DNA of 64,000 nucleotides from Akkermansiaceae bacterium (GTDB taxonomy: Bacteria > Verrucomicrobiota > Verrucomicrobiia > Verrucomicrobiales > DEV007): the NCBI GenBank assembly GCA_024233085.1, contig JACKQC010000022.1:27905-91904 (forward strand). The letters run 5' to 3'. Positions 7,817 to 16,669 of the stretch are shown one piece after another. Within the stretch, counting starts at the first letter, position 1. Every line of letters begins with the position of its first letter. The notes under the pieces are model-generated. The model was given only the letters and a program-made list of their open reading frames with translations, ran no database searches and was not told the DNA's origin. A program made the position numbers and the translations under genes.

Positions 7817-10714
7817 ATGTTTCGATCCCGAACGGTCCTGCTGGGCGCCCTGTCGCTCGCTTTCGACGCCGCGTTTTCTCCCGTCCGCGCGGCGGATTGG
7901 CCGATGTGGCGGCACGATCCGGGCCGCACCGCGGACACGTCCGAAATTTTGCCGGAAAAGCCCGCGCTGCTCTGGTCGCGCGAGTTGCCCGCTCCGGCTC
8001 CCGCCTATCGCGACACGCGGTTGCGCTTCGACGCCGCGCCCGAGCCCATCGTGGTGGGAAACCGGATCGTCGTCCCGTCGAACTCGGAGGACAGCGTCAC
8101 CGCCTACAACACCGCCACGGGCGAGGAACTGTGGAAGGTTTACACGGACGGACCCGTGCGTTTCGCGCCCGTCGCGGATCGGGACCGGGTGATTTTCGGC
8201 TCCGACGACGGCTTTCTCTATTGTGTGCTGGCCTCGGACGGTTCCCCGATCTGGAAAATCCGCGCCGTGCCCTCCGAACGCCGCGTGCTGGGGAATGGCC
8301 GGCTGATCTCCGTGTGGCCGATCCGGGGCGGGCCGGTCTTGCGCGAGGGACGCGTCTATTTCGCCGCCGGCGTCTGGCCGCTGGAGGGGACCTTCGTCTT
8401 CTGTGTCGACGCGGCCACGGGCGGGACGATCTGGCGAAACGACCGCGTTTCCTATCTCTATGGGATTCATCCGCACAACGCCGAGTCCTTCGGCGGGCTG
8501 GCGCCGCAGGGCTATCTGCTGATCGACGGCGAGGATCTCGTCGTGCCGAGCAGCCAGGCCTACCCGGCGCGGTTCGACCTGAAGACCGGCGAGTTGAAGG
8601 AGTTCCAGCTTCCCGCCCCCGGCCGCAAACCCGGCGGCTGGTTCGCCTCGACCCCCGCCGCGAGGGAGGAGCAAAAGCTGAAGCGCCGCGGCCTGCTCTT
8701 CGACAGCGGGGTCAACACCAAGCCGCACGAGGACAAGCCGTGGGCCGAGGGTCTGCCCGAAATCCGAAGCACCATCCGCACCGCCAACCGCGACTTGAAA
8801 TTCGCCGACGGTCTCGACGGGATCGACGGCGCGATTCACACGATGGTCGCCGGCGACGGCAGGCTCTTCGCGGTGACGACGGCGGGCGGACTCTTCGCCT
8901 TCGGGGAAAAGGCCGACGACCAGCCCGCGCGATCTTACCCGCTCGAAACGCCCGAGCCCGGGAAAGCGGCCGCGAAGGAATTGCCGATCCCGCTCCCCCA
9001 ACACGGCGTCGCCATCCTGCTCGGTCTCAAAAACGAGGCCCGCCTCCGAGAACTGGCGGCGGTCCCCGACCTCCACGTCATCGGAATCGACTCCGACGCC
9101 AACAGGGTTAGGTCACTGAGGCAACAGGGTTGGGTCGGGAGGCGCCCCCATTTCATCGTCGACGACCCCGCGAATGTCGATCTGCCGCCCTACCTCGCGG
9201 AGTTGATCGTGGGGGAGGATGGGTTTTTGGAAGGCTTTGACAATAAAGATTGTATCAGGAACGCCCATACCTCCCTTCGCCCCTTCGGAGGCATGTTTTT
9301 GTTTAAGGAACCGGATCGGTTGCTCGCCTTCAACGCATCGGCCTCGCTCCATTGGATGTCTTATTCGGGCGACTATTCGGGCGATATTGCAACGGCGGTT
9401 CGCCAGCTTGCTGACAATTGGTACGCGTTCGTTCTCAACGGCCCTCCAATCGGGTCCACCAATTACCAAGGCGGCTGGGCCTTCAGTGAAGACAAAGCGG
9501 TTCGAGCGCCGCTGGGAGTACTCTGGTACGGCGACTCGATCGTGCATTTCAAACGCTCGCCACAGCCGAAATTCATCGATGGGGTGATGATTTCCAATCC
9601 AAAGGACTGGACCGACGCCTCGACTCGCGAAGGCAAGGTCGACTACCGGCTTCTCGAAACGGTTTTCTCCGATGTTTACACCGGCCGAATGCTGGCCACC
9701 GACGAGGCACCAATGCTCCGCCGCGGATTTTCCAATGCCGATACGGAAACGATTCAACCCGCCCAATACCGCCCACCGCGCCAAAAGGACGATTGGAAAC
9801 CCGAAGCACCAATTTCAGGAGATCGATTGAATCCGATGACACTCGAATTCGAACCCCGCGTCTTTCCCAAAAGCTACGGCTGCGACGGCGGAGTCGATTA
9901 CGGCCTGCTTTATTCGATGCGCTCGGGTACACCGGCGTTTTACGACAAGACGCTCGAGAGCGGAACCATCAACATCAGCGGTCCCCGGAGCGGCTGCACG
10001 AACAGTGTCATCCCCGCCAACGGCGTGCTGAACCTTCCCTATTTTTACGAAGGCTGCACGTGCAGCTATCCCCTGCCGATGGCGCTCGCCTTGGTGAGCA
10101 TGCCCGAACGATTCGAGCAATGGGCCGCCTGGGGGCCGGTCGAAGCGGCCGCGCTCGATGGAAAGATTCAGCGTATCGGCCTGAACTTCGGCGCACCGGG
10201 AGACCGGATGACCCGCGACGGCACCCTATGGCTGAACATTCCCAACGGGGGCGGTCCGTCGCCCGAGGTGCGGGTCACGACCGAACCGCCGCTCGACGAT
10301 CTGAAGACCTTTTATTGGCATTCGCTGTTTACGAAAACTCGCCACCCCGATAAGAATGAAGGATGGCTTTGGGTGGCCAACTCAGGGCTGATCGGCGCGC
10401 GCGCGGTCACGTTGGGCGGTATCAAACCCGGCGAGTACTTCGTTCGCCTCTTTTTTACCGAGCCCGACGAGGACGCGGACATGACCACCCGGCGATTCGA
10501 TGTGAGAATCGGGGAGCAATTTTACCATGACGGCTTGAACCCCTTCTCCCGAAACCGCGAAGCAAGGTGGCCATTGTATTTAATGCCGGAAGTCGTGATC
10601 GGCGACGACGGCATTCTCAAGGTCACCCTCGATCCGGAAAATGGCGATACGGTGCTATGCGGAGTCGAGATTTTTCCAAAACGATTCGAGTACTCGAACC
10701 ATCCGAACTGGTGA
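7817..10714 (+). CDS. Secreted PQQ-propeller / Rossmann-like / malectin fusion protein
   Basis: A 965-aa protein with a signal peptide ending near ADWPMWR. Residues 30-380 contain PQQ-type propeller blades (for example DSVTAYNTATGEELWKVYTD and DGSPIWKIRAV). Residues 395-475 look like a methyltransferase-type Rossmann strand pattern (GVAILLGLKNEARLRELA, DLHVIGIDSDAN). A second propeller region carries a conserved Cys block (SGCTNSVIPANGVLNLPYF, GCTCSYPLP). Residues 850-960 resemble a malectin carbohydrate-binding domain. A palindromic repeat pair is read in frame at residues 427-440, and base composition becomes visibly more AT-rich downstream of it. The sulfatase gene starts 20 bp after the stop, so a role in sulfated-polysaccharide use is plausible. 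Confidence 0.75.
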   Translation: MFRSRTVLLGALSLAFDAAFSPVRAADWPMWRHDPGRTADTSEILPEKPALLWSRELPAPAPAYRDTRLRFDAAPEPIVVGNRIVVPSNSEDSVTAYNTATGEELWKVYTDGPVRFAPVADRDRVIFGSDDGFLYCVLASDGSPIWKIRAVPSERRVLGNGRLISVWPIRGGPVLREGRVYFAAGVWPLEGTFVFCVDAATGGTIWRNDRVSYLYGIHPHNAESFGGLAPQGYLLIDGEDLVVPSSQAYPARFDLKTGELKEFQLPAPGRKPGGWFASTPAAREEQKLKRRGLLFDSGVNTKPHEDKPWAEGLPEIRSTIRTANRDLKFADGLDGIDGAIHTMVAGDGRLFAVTTAGGLFAFGEKADDQPARSYPLETPEPGKAAAKELPIPLPQHGVAILLGLKNEARLRELAAVPDLHVIGIDSDANRVRSLRQQGWVGRRPHFIVDDPANVDLPPYLAELIVGEDGFLEGFDNKDCIRNAHTSLRPFGGMFLFKEPDRLLAFNASASLHWMSYSGDYSGDIATAVRQLADNWYAFVLNGPPIGSTNYQGGWAFSEDKAVRAPLGVLWYGDSIVHFKRSPQPKFIDGVMISNPKDWTDASTREGKVDYRLLETVFSDVYTGRMLATDEAPMLRRGFSNADTETIQPAQYRPPRQKDDWKPEAPISGDRLNPMTLEFEPRVFPKSYGCDGGVDYGLLYSMRSGTPAFYDKTLESGTINISGPRSGCTNSVIPANGVLNLPYFYEGCTCSYPLPMALALVSMPERFEQWAAWGPVEAAALDGKIQRIGLNFGAPGDRMTRDGTLWLNIPNGGGPSPEVRVTTEPPLDDLKTFYWHSLFTKTRHPDKNEGWLWVANSGLIGARAVTLGGIKPGEYFVRLFFTEPDEDADMTTRRFDVRIGEQFYHDGLNPFSRNREARWPLYLMPEVVIGDDGILKVTLDPENGDTVLCGVEIFPKRFEYSNHPNW
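9096..9136. repeat. Palindromic repeat pair, copy 3 (inside a gene)
   Basis: Units ACGCCAACAGGGTTAGGTC (9096-9114) and GAGGCAACAGGGTTGGGTC (9118-9136), both with an AGG centre and a 3-bp spacer. The pair is read through in frame by the PQQ/malectin gene as part of ANRVRSLRQQGWVGRR. Confidence 0.85.
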
Positions 10715-10733
10715 CATTCCGAAAGACAGTTTG

Positions 10734-12938
10734 ATGAAAAACCAACCTCTCCTCCCGTTTCTCACCCTCCTGTCAGTTCTTGCCGCCCCGCTCGCCCGCG
10801 CCGAGGCGCCGCGCCCAAACATCCTCCTCATCATGTCGGATGACATGGGGATTTCCGATCTCGGGTGTTATGGCGGCGAGATCCGCACGCCGAACCTCGA
10901 TTCGCTGGCGGCGGACGGCCTGCGGTTCACGCAGTTTTACAACACCTCGCGCTGCTGCCCGACCCGCGCCTGCCTGATGACCGGGCTCTACCCGCACCAG
11001 GCCGGCATCGGTCACATGATGGAGGACAAGGGACTCGAGGGCTACCAGGGCGACCTGAACCGCCACTGCGTCACCATCGCCGAGGTCATGAAATCCGCCG
11101 GCTACGGAACCTACATGACCGGCAAATGGCACGTGACGAAAGTCACCAAGCCGAAAGACGGCAACGACAAGGCCAACTGGCCCCTCCAGCGCGGGTACGA
11201 GCGCTTCTACGGCACCATCCACGGCGCGGGCAGTTTTTTCGACCCGAACACCCTGACGCGGGACAATACCTACGTCTCCCCCTTCGCCGATCCCGAATAC
11301 ACGCCGGCCGACGGCGAGCCCTACTACTACACCAACGCCATCGCCGACCACGCCGCCCGCTTTGCGCGCGAGCATCGCGAACAGAGCCCTGAGCGGCCGT
11401 TTTTCATGTATGTCGCCTTCACCGCCGCGCATTGGCCGATGCACGCGCTGGAAAAGGACCTGGCCCGGTATCGCGGCAAATACGACGCCGGCTACGAGAC
11501 CATCCGCGCGGCCCGCCACGCCAAGATGAAGGCACTCGGCCTCATCGATGGCTCCGCCGAACTCAGCCCGCTCGGCGCCGCCTGGGCCGACGTGAAAAAC
11601 AAGCCCTACGAGGCGCGCTGCATGGAGGTCTACGCCGCCATGATCGACTGCATGGACCGCGGCGTCGGGCGCATCGTGGCGACGCTGAAGGAAACGGGCC
11701 AACTCGACAACACGCTGATCTTTTTTCTCCAGGACAACGGCGGCTGCGCCGAGGGCATGGGGCGCGGCGGAGAGTTCACGCCGCGCGCCGACGGTCCCAC
11801 CCTCCCGCCGCTGGCGGGCGACTACCTGCAGCCCGACATGATCCCGAGGCAGACCCGCGACGGTTATCCGGTGCGTCAGGGCGAGGGCGTGCTGCCCGGC
11901 GGCCCGGACACCTACCATGGTTATGGCAAGACCTGGGCCACGGTGTCGAACACCCCCTTTCGCGAATACAAGCACTGGGTCCACGAGGGCGGCATCAGCA
12001 CGCCCCTCATCGTCCACTGGCCCGCGGGCATCGCGCGGAAAAACGAGCTGGAACGCACGCCGTCCCACCTCATCGACATCATGGCGACCTGCGTCGACGT
12101 GGCCGGCGCGACCTATCCGGAGACTTATCACGACGGCCAGGCAATCCGGCCGATGGAGGGCAAAAGCCTCGTCCCGGCCTTCGCCGGCGAGCCGGTCGAG
12201 CGTGACGCGATCTTTTGGGAACACGAGGGCAACCGCGCCGTCCGAGCCGGCGACTGGAAACTCGTCGCCAAGGGCGCCCACTCGAAATGGGAACTCTACG
12301 ATCTCCCGCGCGACCGCTCCGAAATGCACGACCTCGCCGCCGAAAAACCCGACGTGGTCGCCGCGCTGTCCGAAAAATGGGACACCTGGGCCGCGCGCGC
12401 TTTCGTGAAACCGTGGCCGTGGGACAGCGACGATGCCGAAGGCGGCAAGAGCGCGAAGATCGCCAAAAAGAAGACGAAATTCCGGCTCGCCCAGGGCGAC
12501 GAATTAAGAAGCGGCAGCCCCGACACCGGCGGACGCGCCTTTTCGGTCGAGGCGCGCATCACGAAGCCGGGTAAAGGGGTCGTGCTCGCCCAGGGCGGCG
12601 TGAACCACGGCTGGGCGCTCTATTTCGACGCCGAAAACGGTCGGCCCGCCGTGGCGCTGCGGCGCGGGGGAAAACTCGAAACGCTCCGGGCCAAAGACGA
12701 CGCGGCGATTCCGGACAGCCCCTTCCAACTCTCGATGACGCTCGCCGCCGACGGCCGGGTGACGGTAAAACTCGGGGACGCCCTCGCCATCGACGCCCCG
12801 TCCGCCGGCCTCCTCCCCCAGACCCCGCTCGATCCGCTCTGCGCGGGATTCGACAGCAACGACGCGGCGGGCAACTACCCGCGTTCCTTCGATTTCACCG
12901 GCGAGATCGAGTCCGTGACCCTGAAACTGGCGCCCTGA
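10734..12938 (+). CDS. Secreted sulfatase with C-terminal LamG-like extension
   Basis: A 734-aa protein with a signal peptide (to about residue 24), then the type I sulfatase fold. The metal-site motif is PNILLIMSDDMG, the nucleophile motif CCPTR is at 74-78 (Cys74 would be converted to formylglycine), and GKWHV and HEGG motifs follow. It hydrolyses sulfate esters outside the cytoplasm. After about residue 590 there is a beta-rich extension (FSVEARITKPGKGVVLAQGG, GWALYFDAENG, DFTGEIESVTLKL) resembling a concanavalin/LamG carbohydrate-binding module. The ATG at 10734 is chosen because it gives the signal peptide. It likely forms an operon with the upstream PQQ protein. The exact sulfated substrate is unknown. 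Confidence 0.9.
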   Translation: MKNQPLLPFLTLLSVLAAPLARAEAPRPNILLIMSDDMGISDLGCYGGEIRTPNLDSLAADGLRFTQFYNTSRCCPTRACLMTGLYPHQAGIGHMMEDKGLEGYQGDLNRHCVTIAEVMKSAGYGTYMTGKWHVTKVTKPKDGNDKANWPLQRGYERFYGTIHGAGSFFDPNTLTRDNTYVSPFADPEYTPADGEPYYYTNAIADHAARFAREHREQSPERPFFMYVAFTAAHWPMHALEKDLARYRGKYDAGYETIRAARHAKMKALGLIDGSAELSPLGAAWADVKNKPYEARCMEVYAAMIDCMDRGVGRIVATLKETGQLDNTLIFFLQDNGGCAEGMGRGGEFTPRADGPTLPPLAGDYLQPDMIPRQTRDGYPVRQGEGVLPGGPDTYHGYGKTWATVSNTPFREYKHWVHEGGISTPLIVHWPAGIARKNELERTPSHLIDIMATCVDVAGATYPETYHDGQAIRPMEGKSLVPAFAGEPVERDAIFWEHEGNRAVRAGDWKLVAKGAHSKWELYDLPRDRSEMHDLAAEKPDVVAALSEKWDTWAARAFVKPWPWDSDDAEGGKSAKIAKKKTKFRLAQGDELRSGSPDTGGRAFSVEARITKPGKGVVLAQGGVNHGWALYFDAENGRPAVALRRGGKLETLRAKDDAAIPDSPFQLSMTLAADGRVTVKLGDALAIDAPSAGLLPQTPLDPLCAGFDSNDAAGNYPRSFDFTGEIESVTLKLAP

Positions 12939-12983
12939 TCGATTTTGTGGCGGAATTTTCGCCAATTCCGTTACAGTCCCGCG

Positions 12984-14393
12984 ATGAACCGCCGTTTGGG
13001 AGCCCTGTTTTCCGGGTTTTGGCTCGCGCTGGCGCCGACCGCACCGGCGGCGGAGCGCCCGCCGAACATCGTGCTGATCGTGGCCGATGATCTCGGGTAT
13101 GCCGATCTCGGTTGCTACGGGGCGCGAGATTTCGAGACGCCCAATCTCGACCGGATGGCGGCCGAGGGAGTGAAACTGACGAGCTTTTACATGGCGGCGT
13201 CCGTATGCTCCGCCTCGCGGGCGGCGATGCTGACCGGCTGTTATCCCGACCGCATCGGCGTGACGGGTGTTTTTTTTCCGACGCGGGCGAAGGACGGAAA
13301 GCCAGCCGGCCCGGGAAAGCAGGGACTGAACCCGGATGAAGTCACGATCGCCGAAATTCTGAAGCAAAAGGGCTACGCCACGGCGTGCTTCGGAAAGTGG
13401 CATCTGGGCGATCACCCGAAATTTCTGCCCACCCGGCAGGGATTCGACGAGTATTTTGGGATTCCCTACTCCAACGACATGGGTTGGTGGGCCGGCAAGC
13501 CCACCGATTTCAAGAAGGATTTCCCGCCGATCCCCATCCTCGACGCCGAGTCCGTGATCGAGACGAATCCCGACCAGCGCCAACTGATTCGACGCTACAC
13601 CGACCATGCCGTCCGCTTCATCCGCGAGCACCGCGACGGCCCGTTTTTCCTCTATCTGCCGCATAACATGCCGCATGTGCCGTTGTTCGTCGGCGAGCGC
13701 TTTTCCGGTTCGGCCGCCTACGGGCTCTACGGCGATGTGGTCCAGGAGCTGGACTGGTCCGTCGGCGTGGTGCTCCGCGCCCTCGAGGCCGAGAAGATCG
13801 ACAAGCGCACGCTGGTCGTCTTCACCAGCGACAACGGCCCCTGGCTGGCCATGGGCGCGCACGCCGGGAAGGCCGATCCGCTGCGCGACGGGAAATTCAC
13901 CCGCCACGAGGGCGGCCACCGCGTGCCCTGCGTCCTGCGCTGGCCCGGCGCGCTGAAGGGCGACCGCTCGCTCGACGGCATCGTGGCCTCGATCGATCTG
14001 CTGCCCACTCTGGCGAAGCTCGCCGGCGCCGCGCCGCCGGAGGATCGAAAAATCGACGGCACGGACGTGTGGCCCTACCTCTCCGGCAAAGCCAAAAATT
14101 CGCCGCGCGACACCTTTTTCTACAGTCCCTGGGTGGTCCGCCGAAACGCCTGGAAACTGCTGACTCCCGGCGGTTACCGGGAGGAGTTCCCGAAGCCGAA
14201 GTCCACCTACGAACCCGGCATGGTGAAATACGACGAACCGCGCCTCTACAACCTCGACACCGACATCGGCGAGGCGACATCGCTGCACAACAAGGAGGAG
14301 TACAAGGCCCTCGTCGAGCAGCTCACCAAGCTGTGCGCCGACTATCGCGCCGAACTGGAGGCCGGAAAACGCCCCGTCGGGACCGTCGAGTAA
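12984..14393 (+). CDS. Secreted sulfatase
   Basis: A 469-aa type I sulfatase. It has a signal peptide to about residue 23, the metal motif PNIVLIVADDLGYADLGCYG, and the nucleophile motif CSASR at 75-79 (Cys75). GKWHLGDHPKFLPTRQGFDE, FTSDNGPW and a C-terminal EATSLHNK segment are typical of arylsulfatase-A-like members in PVC bacteria. Here Ala replaces the Pro of the CxPxR consensus, a variant shared with the third sulfatase of this window. It starts 45 bp after the previous sulfatase on the same strand. Activity requires a formylglycine-generating enzyme, which is not present in the window. Confidence 0.9.
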   Translation: MNRRLGALFSGFWLALAPTAPAAERPPNIVLIVADDLGYADLGCYGARDFETPNLDRMAAEGVKLTSFYMAASVCSASRAAMLTGCYPDRIGVTGVFFPTRAKDGKPAGPGKQGLNPDEVTIAEILKQKGYATACFGKWHLGDHPKFLPTRQGFDEYFGIPYSNDMGWWAGKPTDFKKDFPPIPILDAESVIETNPDQRQLIRRYTDHAVRFIREHRDGPFFLYLPHNMPHVPLFVGERFSGSAAYGLYGDVVQELDWSVGVVLRALEAEKIDKRTLVVFTSDNGPWLAMGAHAGKADPLRDGKFTRHEGGHRVPCVLRWPGALKGDRSLDGIVASIDLLPTLAKLAGAAPPEDRKIDGTDVWPYLSGKAKNSPRDTFFYSPWVVRRNAWKLLTPGGYREEFPKPKSTYEPGMVKYDEPRLYNLDTDIGEATSLHNKEEYKALVEQLTKLCADYRAELEAGKRPVGTVE

Positions 14394-14429
14394 CGCCGGA
14401 AAACCGCGCGCGCCGCGGCCTATTTCGCC

Positions 14430-14939
14430 CTATTTCGCGGCCGCTTTCGCCTTCAGCTCGCGCAGTTCCTTGTCCACGCGGGCGAGATGTTCCGAGGTGG
14501 CCTTGAGTCGCTTGGCGGTGAGCTTGGCGATGAATTCGTAGAGCGCGGCGTAGAAGGTGGGGTTTTCGTCCTTCGGCATCATGTGCTCGAGAAATTTCTG
14601 GTCCACGGCGAGGCAGAAGGTCTTCGTCTTCGCGATGACCGACGCCGATCGCCGCTCGTCCTCCAGCGCCGCAAGTTCGCCGAAGAGGTCACCGATGTTG
14701 TTCATGCTGACCAGTTCGTCGCCGTCCTTCACCACCGCGACCTCGCCGGCCAGCAGAATGAAAATCCGCGACGCGTCCTCGCCCTCCGCGATGATGACAT
14801 CGCCCGGATCGCAGTCGACGATCGCGCTGGAATGAAGCACGTCGTTCAGATGCTCCTCGGAAAAGGACTCGAGAAACGGCACGTGCCGGAGCGTGTCGGG
14901 GACGTTTTCCTCGTCGTGGATGTAGGCGAATTCTTTCAC
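14430..14939 (-). CDS. Cyclic-nucleotide-binding domain protein
   Basis: A protein of about 169 aa from a GTG at 14939 (VKEFAYIHDEENVPDTL); an open frame reaches 15032. Residues 15-130 form a Crp-type cNMP-binding beta-roll: FLESFSEEHLNDVLHSSAIV, the glycine turn PGDVIIAEGEDASRIFILLAGEVAVV, and the phosphate-binding-cassette region GDLFGELAALEDERRSASV with the GE-(x)n-R arrangement. No HTH domain follows; the C-terminus is an Ala/Lys/Glu-rich helix. It is therefore a sensor module without its own DNA-binding domain, probably acting by protein contact. The ligand is not determinable. The start is uncertain because no clear ribosome-binding site precedes the GTG. Confidence 0.8.
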   Translation of the reverse strand: MKEFAYIHDEENVPDTLRHVPFLESFSEEHLNDVLHSSAIVDCDPGDVIIAEGEDASRIFILLAGEVAVVKDGDELVSMNNIGDLFGELAALEDERRSASVIAKTKTFCLAVDQKFLEHMMPKDENPTFYAALYEFIAKLTAKRLKATSEHLARVDKELRELKAKAAAK

Positions 14940-15025
14940 GTTGCGCGGAATTGTAACCGAGCGCCTCGCCGCCGAAAAGCCCGAAAAACGGGGGATCGCG
15001 CTTTTTCCGCCGCCAAATCCCGCCC

Positions 15026-15088
15026 GATCCAACAGGGTCGGGCGACGGACCCAACAGGGTTAGGTCATCGAGTCAACCCTGTCGGGTC
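15026..15088. repeat. Palindromic repeat triplet, copy 4
   Basis: Three 19-bp units at exact 22-bp steps: GATCCAACAGGGTCGGGCG (15026-15044), GACCCAACAGGGTTAGGTC (15048-15066) and GAGTCAACCCTGTCGGGTC (15070-15088). This is the only three-unit copy in the window. It ends 5 bp short of the stop codon of the minus-strand sulfatase gene (15094). Confidence 0.9.
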
Positions 15089-15093
15089 GCGGA

Positions 15094-16593
15094 TCAGTTT
15101 TTCTTCTTCTTTTCCGGCCGGCCGTTCGGCCAGTGGATCGCCTCCAGCTCGGCCGCCTCGGCGTCGGTAAGGCGACCGGGCTCGCGGATGCCGGCGCCTT
15201 TTCGCTTGGTCAAATTGTCGCCCAGTTCGGCCCGGGCCTTTTCGGCGAAGGCGAGAAGTTTTTCGACCACGTCGGGGTGGGCGGCGGCGACGTTGTCCTT
15301 CTCGCCGACATCGGTGGACAGGTCGTAGAGTTCCGTGGCGGCCTCGGCGGAGCCGTATTTCGCGGGGATGCCGTCCTTTCCTCCGGGCCGTCCCTCGAGG
15401 GTGCGGTATTCGTGCGGGAGGTAGAGTTTCCACGTTCCCTGGGAAACGGCCTGGAGTTCGTTCTGCTTGTAGTAGTACCAGTAGCCTTCGTGCGGGTTCT
15501 TCGCGCCCGGTTCGCCGGCCAGAACGGGCCAGATGTCGAGGCCGTCGATGGGATGTTTCGGCGGCTCGGCGCCGATGAGCTTCGCCAGGGTGGGCAACAG
15601 GTCGATGTTCATCGCGGGCGTGTCGCACTCGGTGCCGGCGGGGATTTTCCCCGGCCAGCGCATGATGCAGGCCTCGCGCACGCCGCCCTCCCAGACGGTG
15701 CCCTTGCCCTCGCGGAGCGGGCCGGCGGACCCGGCATGCTCGCCATAACTGAGCCAAGGGCCGTTGTCGCTGGTGAAAATGACCAGCGTATTGTCATCGA
15801 GGCCGTTCGTCTTGATGGCGTTGAGAATCTCGCCGACCGACCAGTCGATTTCCGAAATCACGTCGCCGTAGAGGCCGCGCCTGGTCTTGCCCCGGAAGCG
15901 TTCGCTGACAAACAGCGGCACGTGGGGCTGATGATGCGGCACGTAGAGAAAGAAGGGACGGTCGCGGTTTTCGGTGATGAAATCGACGGCGTGCGTCGTG
16001 ATTCGCGTCGTCATCATGGCCTGGTCGTGCTCGTCGGCGATACGGACGCGGCGCCCGTTCTCGAAGAGCGGCAGCGGCGGAAAACGGTCGCCGACCTCGG
16101 GGTGTTGGGGCCACATGTCGTTCGAGTAGGGAAAGCCGAAGTAGGTGTCGAAGCCATGGCGGGTGGGCAGGAATTTCTCGTGATCGCCGAGATGCCATTT
16201 CCCGAAAATCGCCGTGGCATAGCCCTTTTGCTTGAAGATCTCGGGCAAAAGCGTCTCGCCGTCACCGATGCCGACGCGGCTGCCCGGTCCGAGAGCGCCG
16301 TGGATGCCGACGCGGTTCGAGTAACAGCCGGTCAGCAAGGCGGTGCGGGAAGCCGAGCACACCGGCTGACCGGCGTACCATCGGGTGAATTTGCGGCCCT
16401 CGGCGGCCATTCGATCGAGGTTCGGAGTCTCGAAGCCCTCGGCGCCAAAGACACCGACATCGGCGTAGCCCTGGTCGTCGGTGAAAACGATCACCACGTT
16501 GGGCAGCCGGTCCCCGGCCGCCGCGCGCGGACCCACGAGCCCCGCGGCGGCGAAGGCGGCGGTGGCGGACAGAACGATCGCGATTTTTCTCAT
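15094..16593 (-). CDS. Secreted sulfatase
   Basis: A 499-aa type I sulfatase with a signal peptide (about 1-27), metal motif PNVVIVFTDDQGYADVGVFG, nucleophile motif CSASR at 79-83 (Cys79), and GKWHLGDHEKFLPTRHGFD. It is closely related in layout to the sulfatase at 12984 but lies on the opposite strand, so the two may be old duplicates. The C-terminus ends in a Lys-rich tail (NGRPEKKKKN). A repeat triplet follows 5 bp after its stop. The likely role is desulfation of an extracellular polysaccharide together with the neighbouring sulfatases and the SGNH hydrolase upstream. Confidence 0.9.
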   Translation of the reverse strand: MRKIAIVLSATAAFAAAGLVGPRAAAGDRLPNVVIVFTDDQGYADVGVFGAEGFETPNLDRMAAEGRKFTRWYAGQPVCSASRTALLTGCYSNRVGIHGALGPGSRVGIGDGETLLPEIFKQKGYATAIFGKWHLGDHEKFLPTRHGFDTYFGFPYSNDMWPQHPEVGDRFPPLPLFENGRRVRIADEHDQAMMTTRITTHAVDFITENRDRPFFLYVPHHQPHVPLFVSERFRGKTRRGLYGDVISEIDWSVGEILNAIKTNGLDDNTLVIFTSDNGPWLSYGEHAGSAGPLREGKGTVWEGGVREACIMRWPGKIPAGTECDTPAMNIDLLPTLAKLIGAEPPKHPIDGLDIWPVLAGEPGAKNPHEGYWYYYKQNELQAVSQGTWKLYLPHEYRTLEGRPGGKDGIPAKYGSAEAATELYDLSTDVGEKDNVAAAHPDVVEKLLAFAEKARAELGDNLTKRKGAGIREPGRLTDAEAAELEAIHWPNGRPEKKKKN

Positions 16594-16669
16594 GCGCCGA
16601 GCCTACTCCGGCCCGGCGGGCTCGTCTTCGCGTTTTCGCGTGATTTTCGAAGCGGCCGACGGATTCGGT

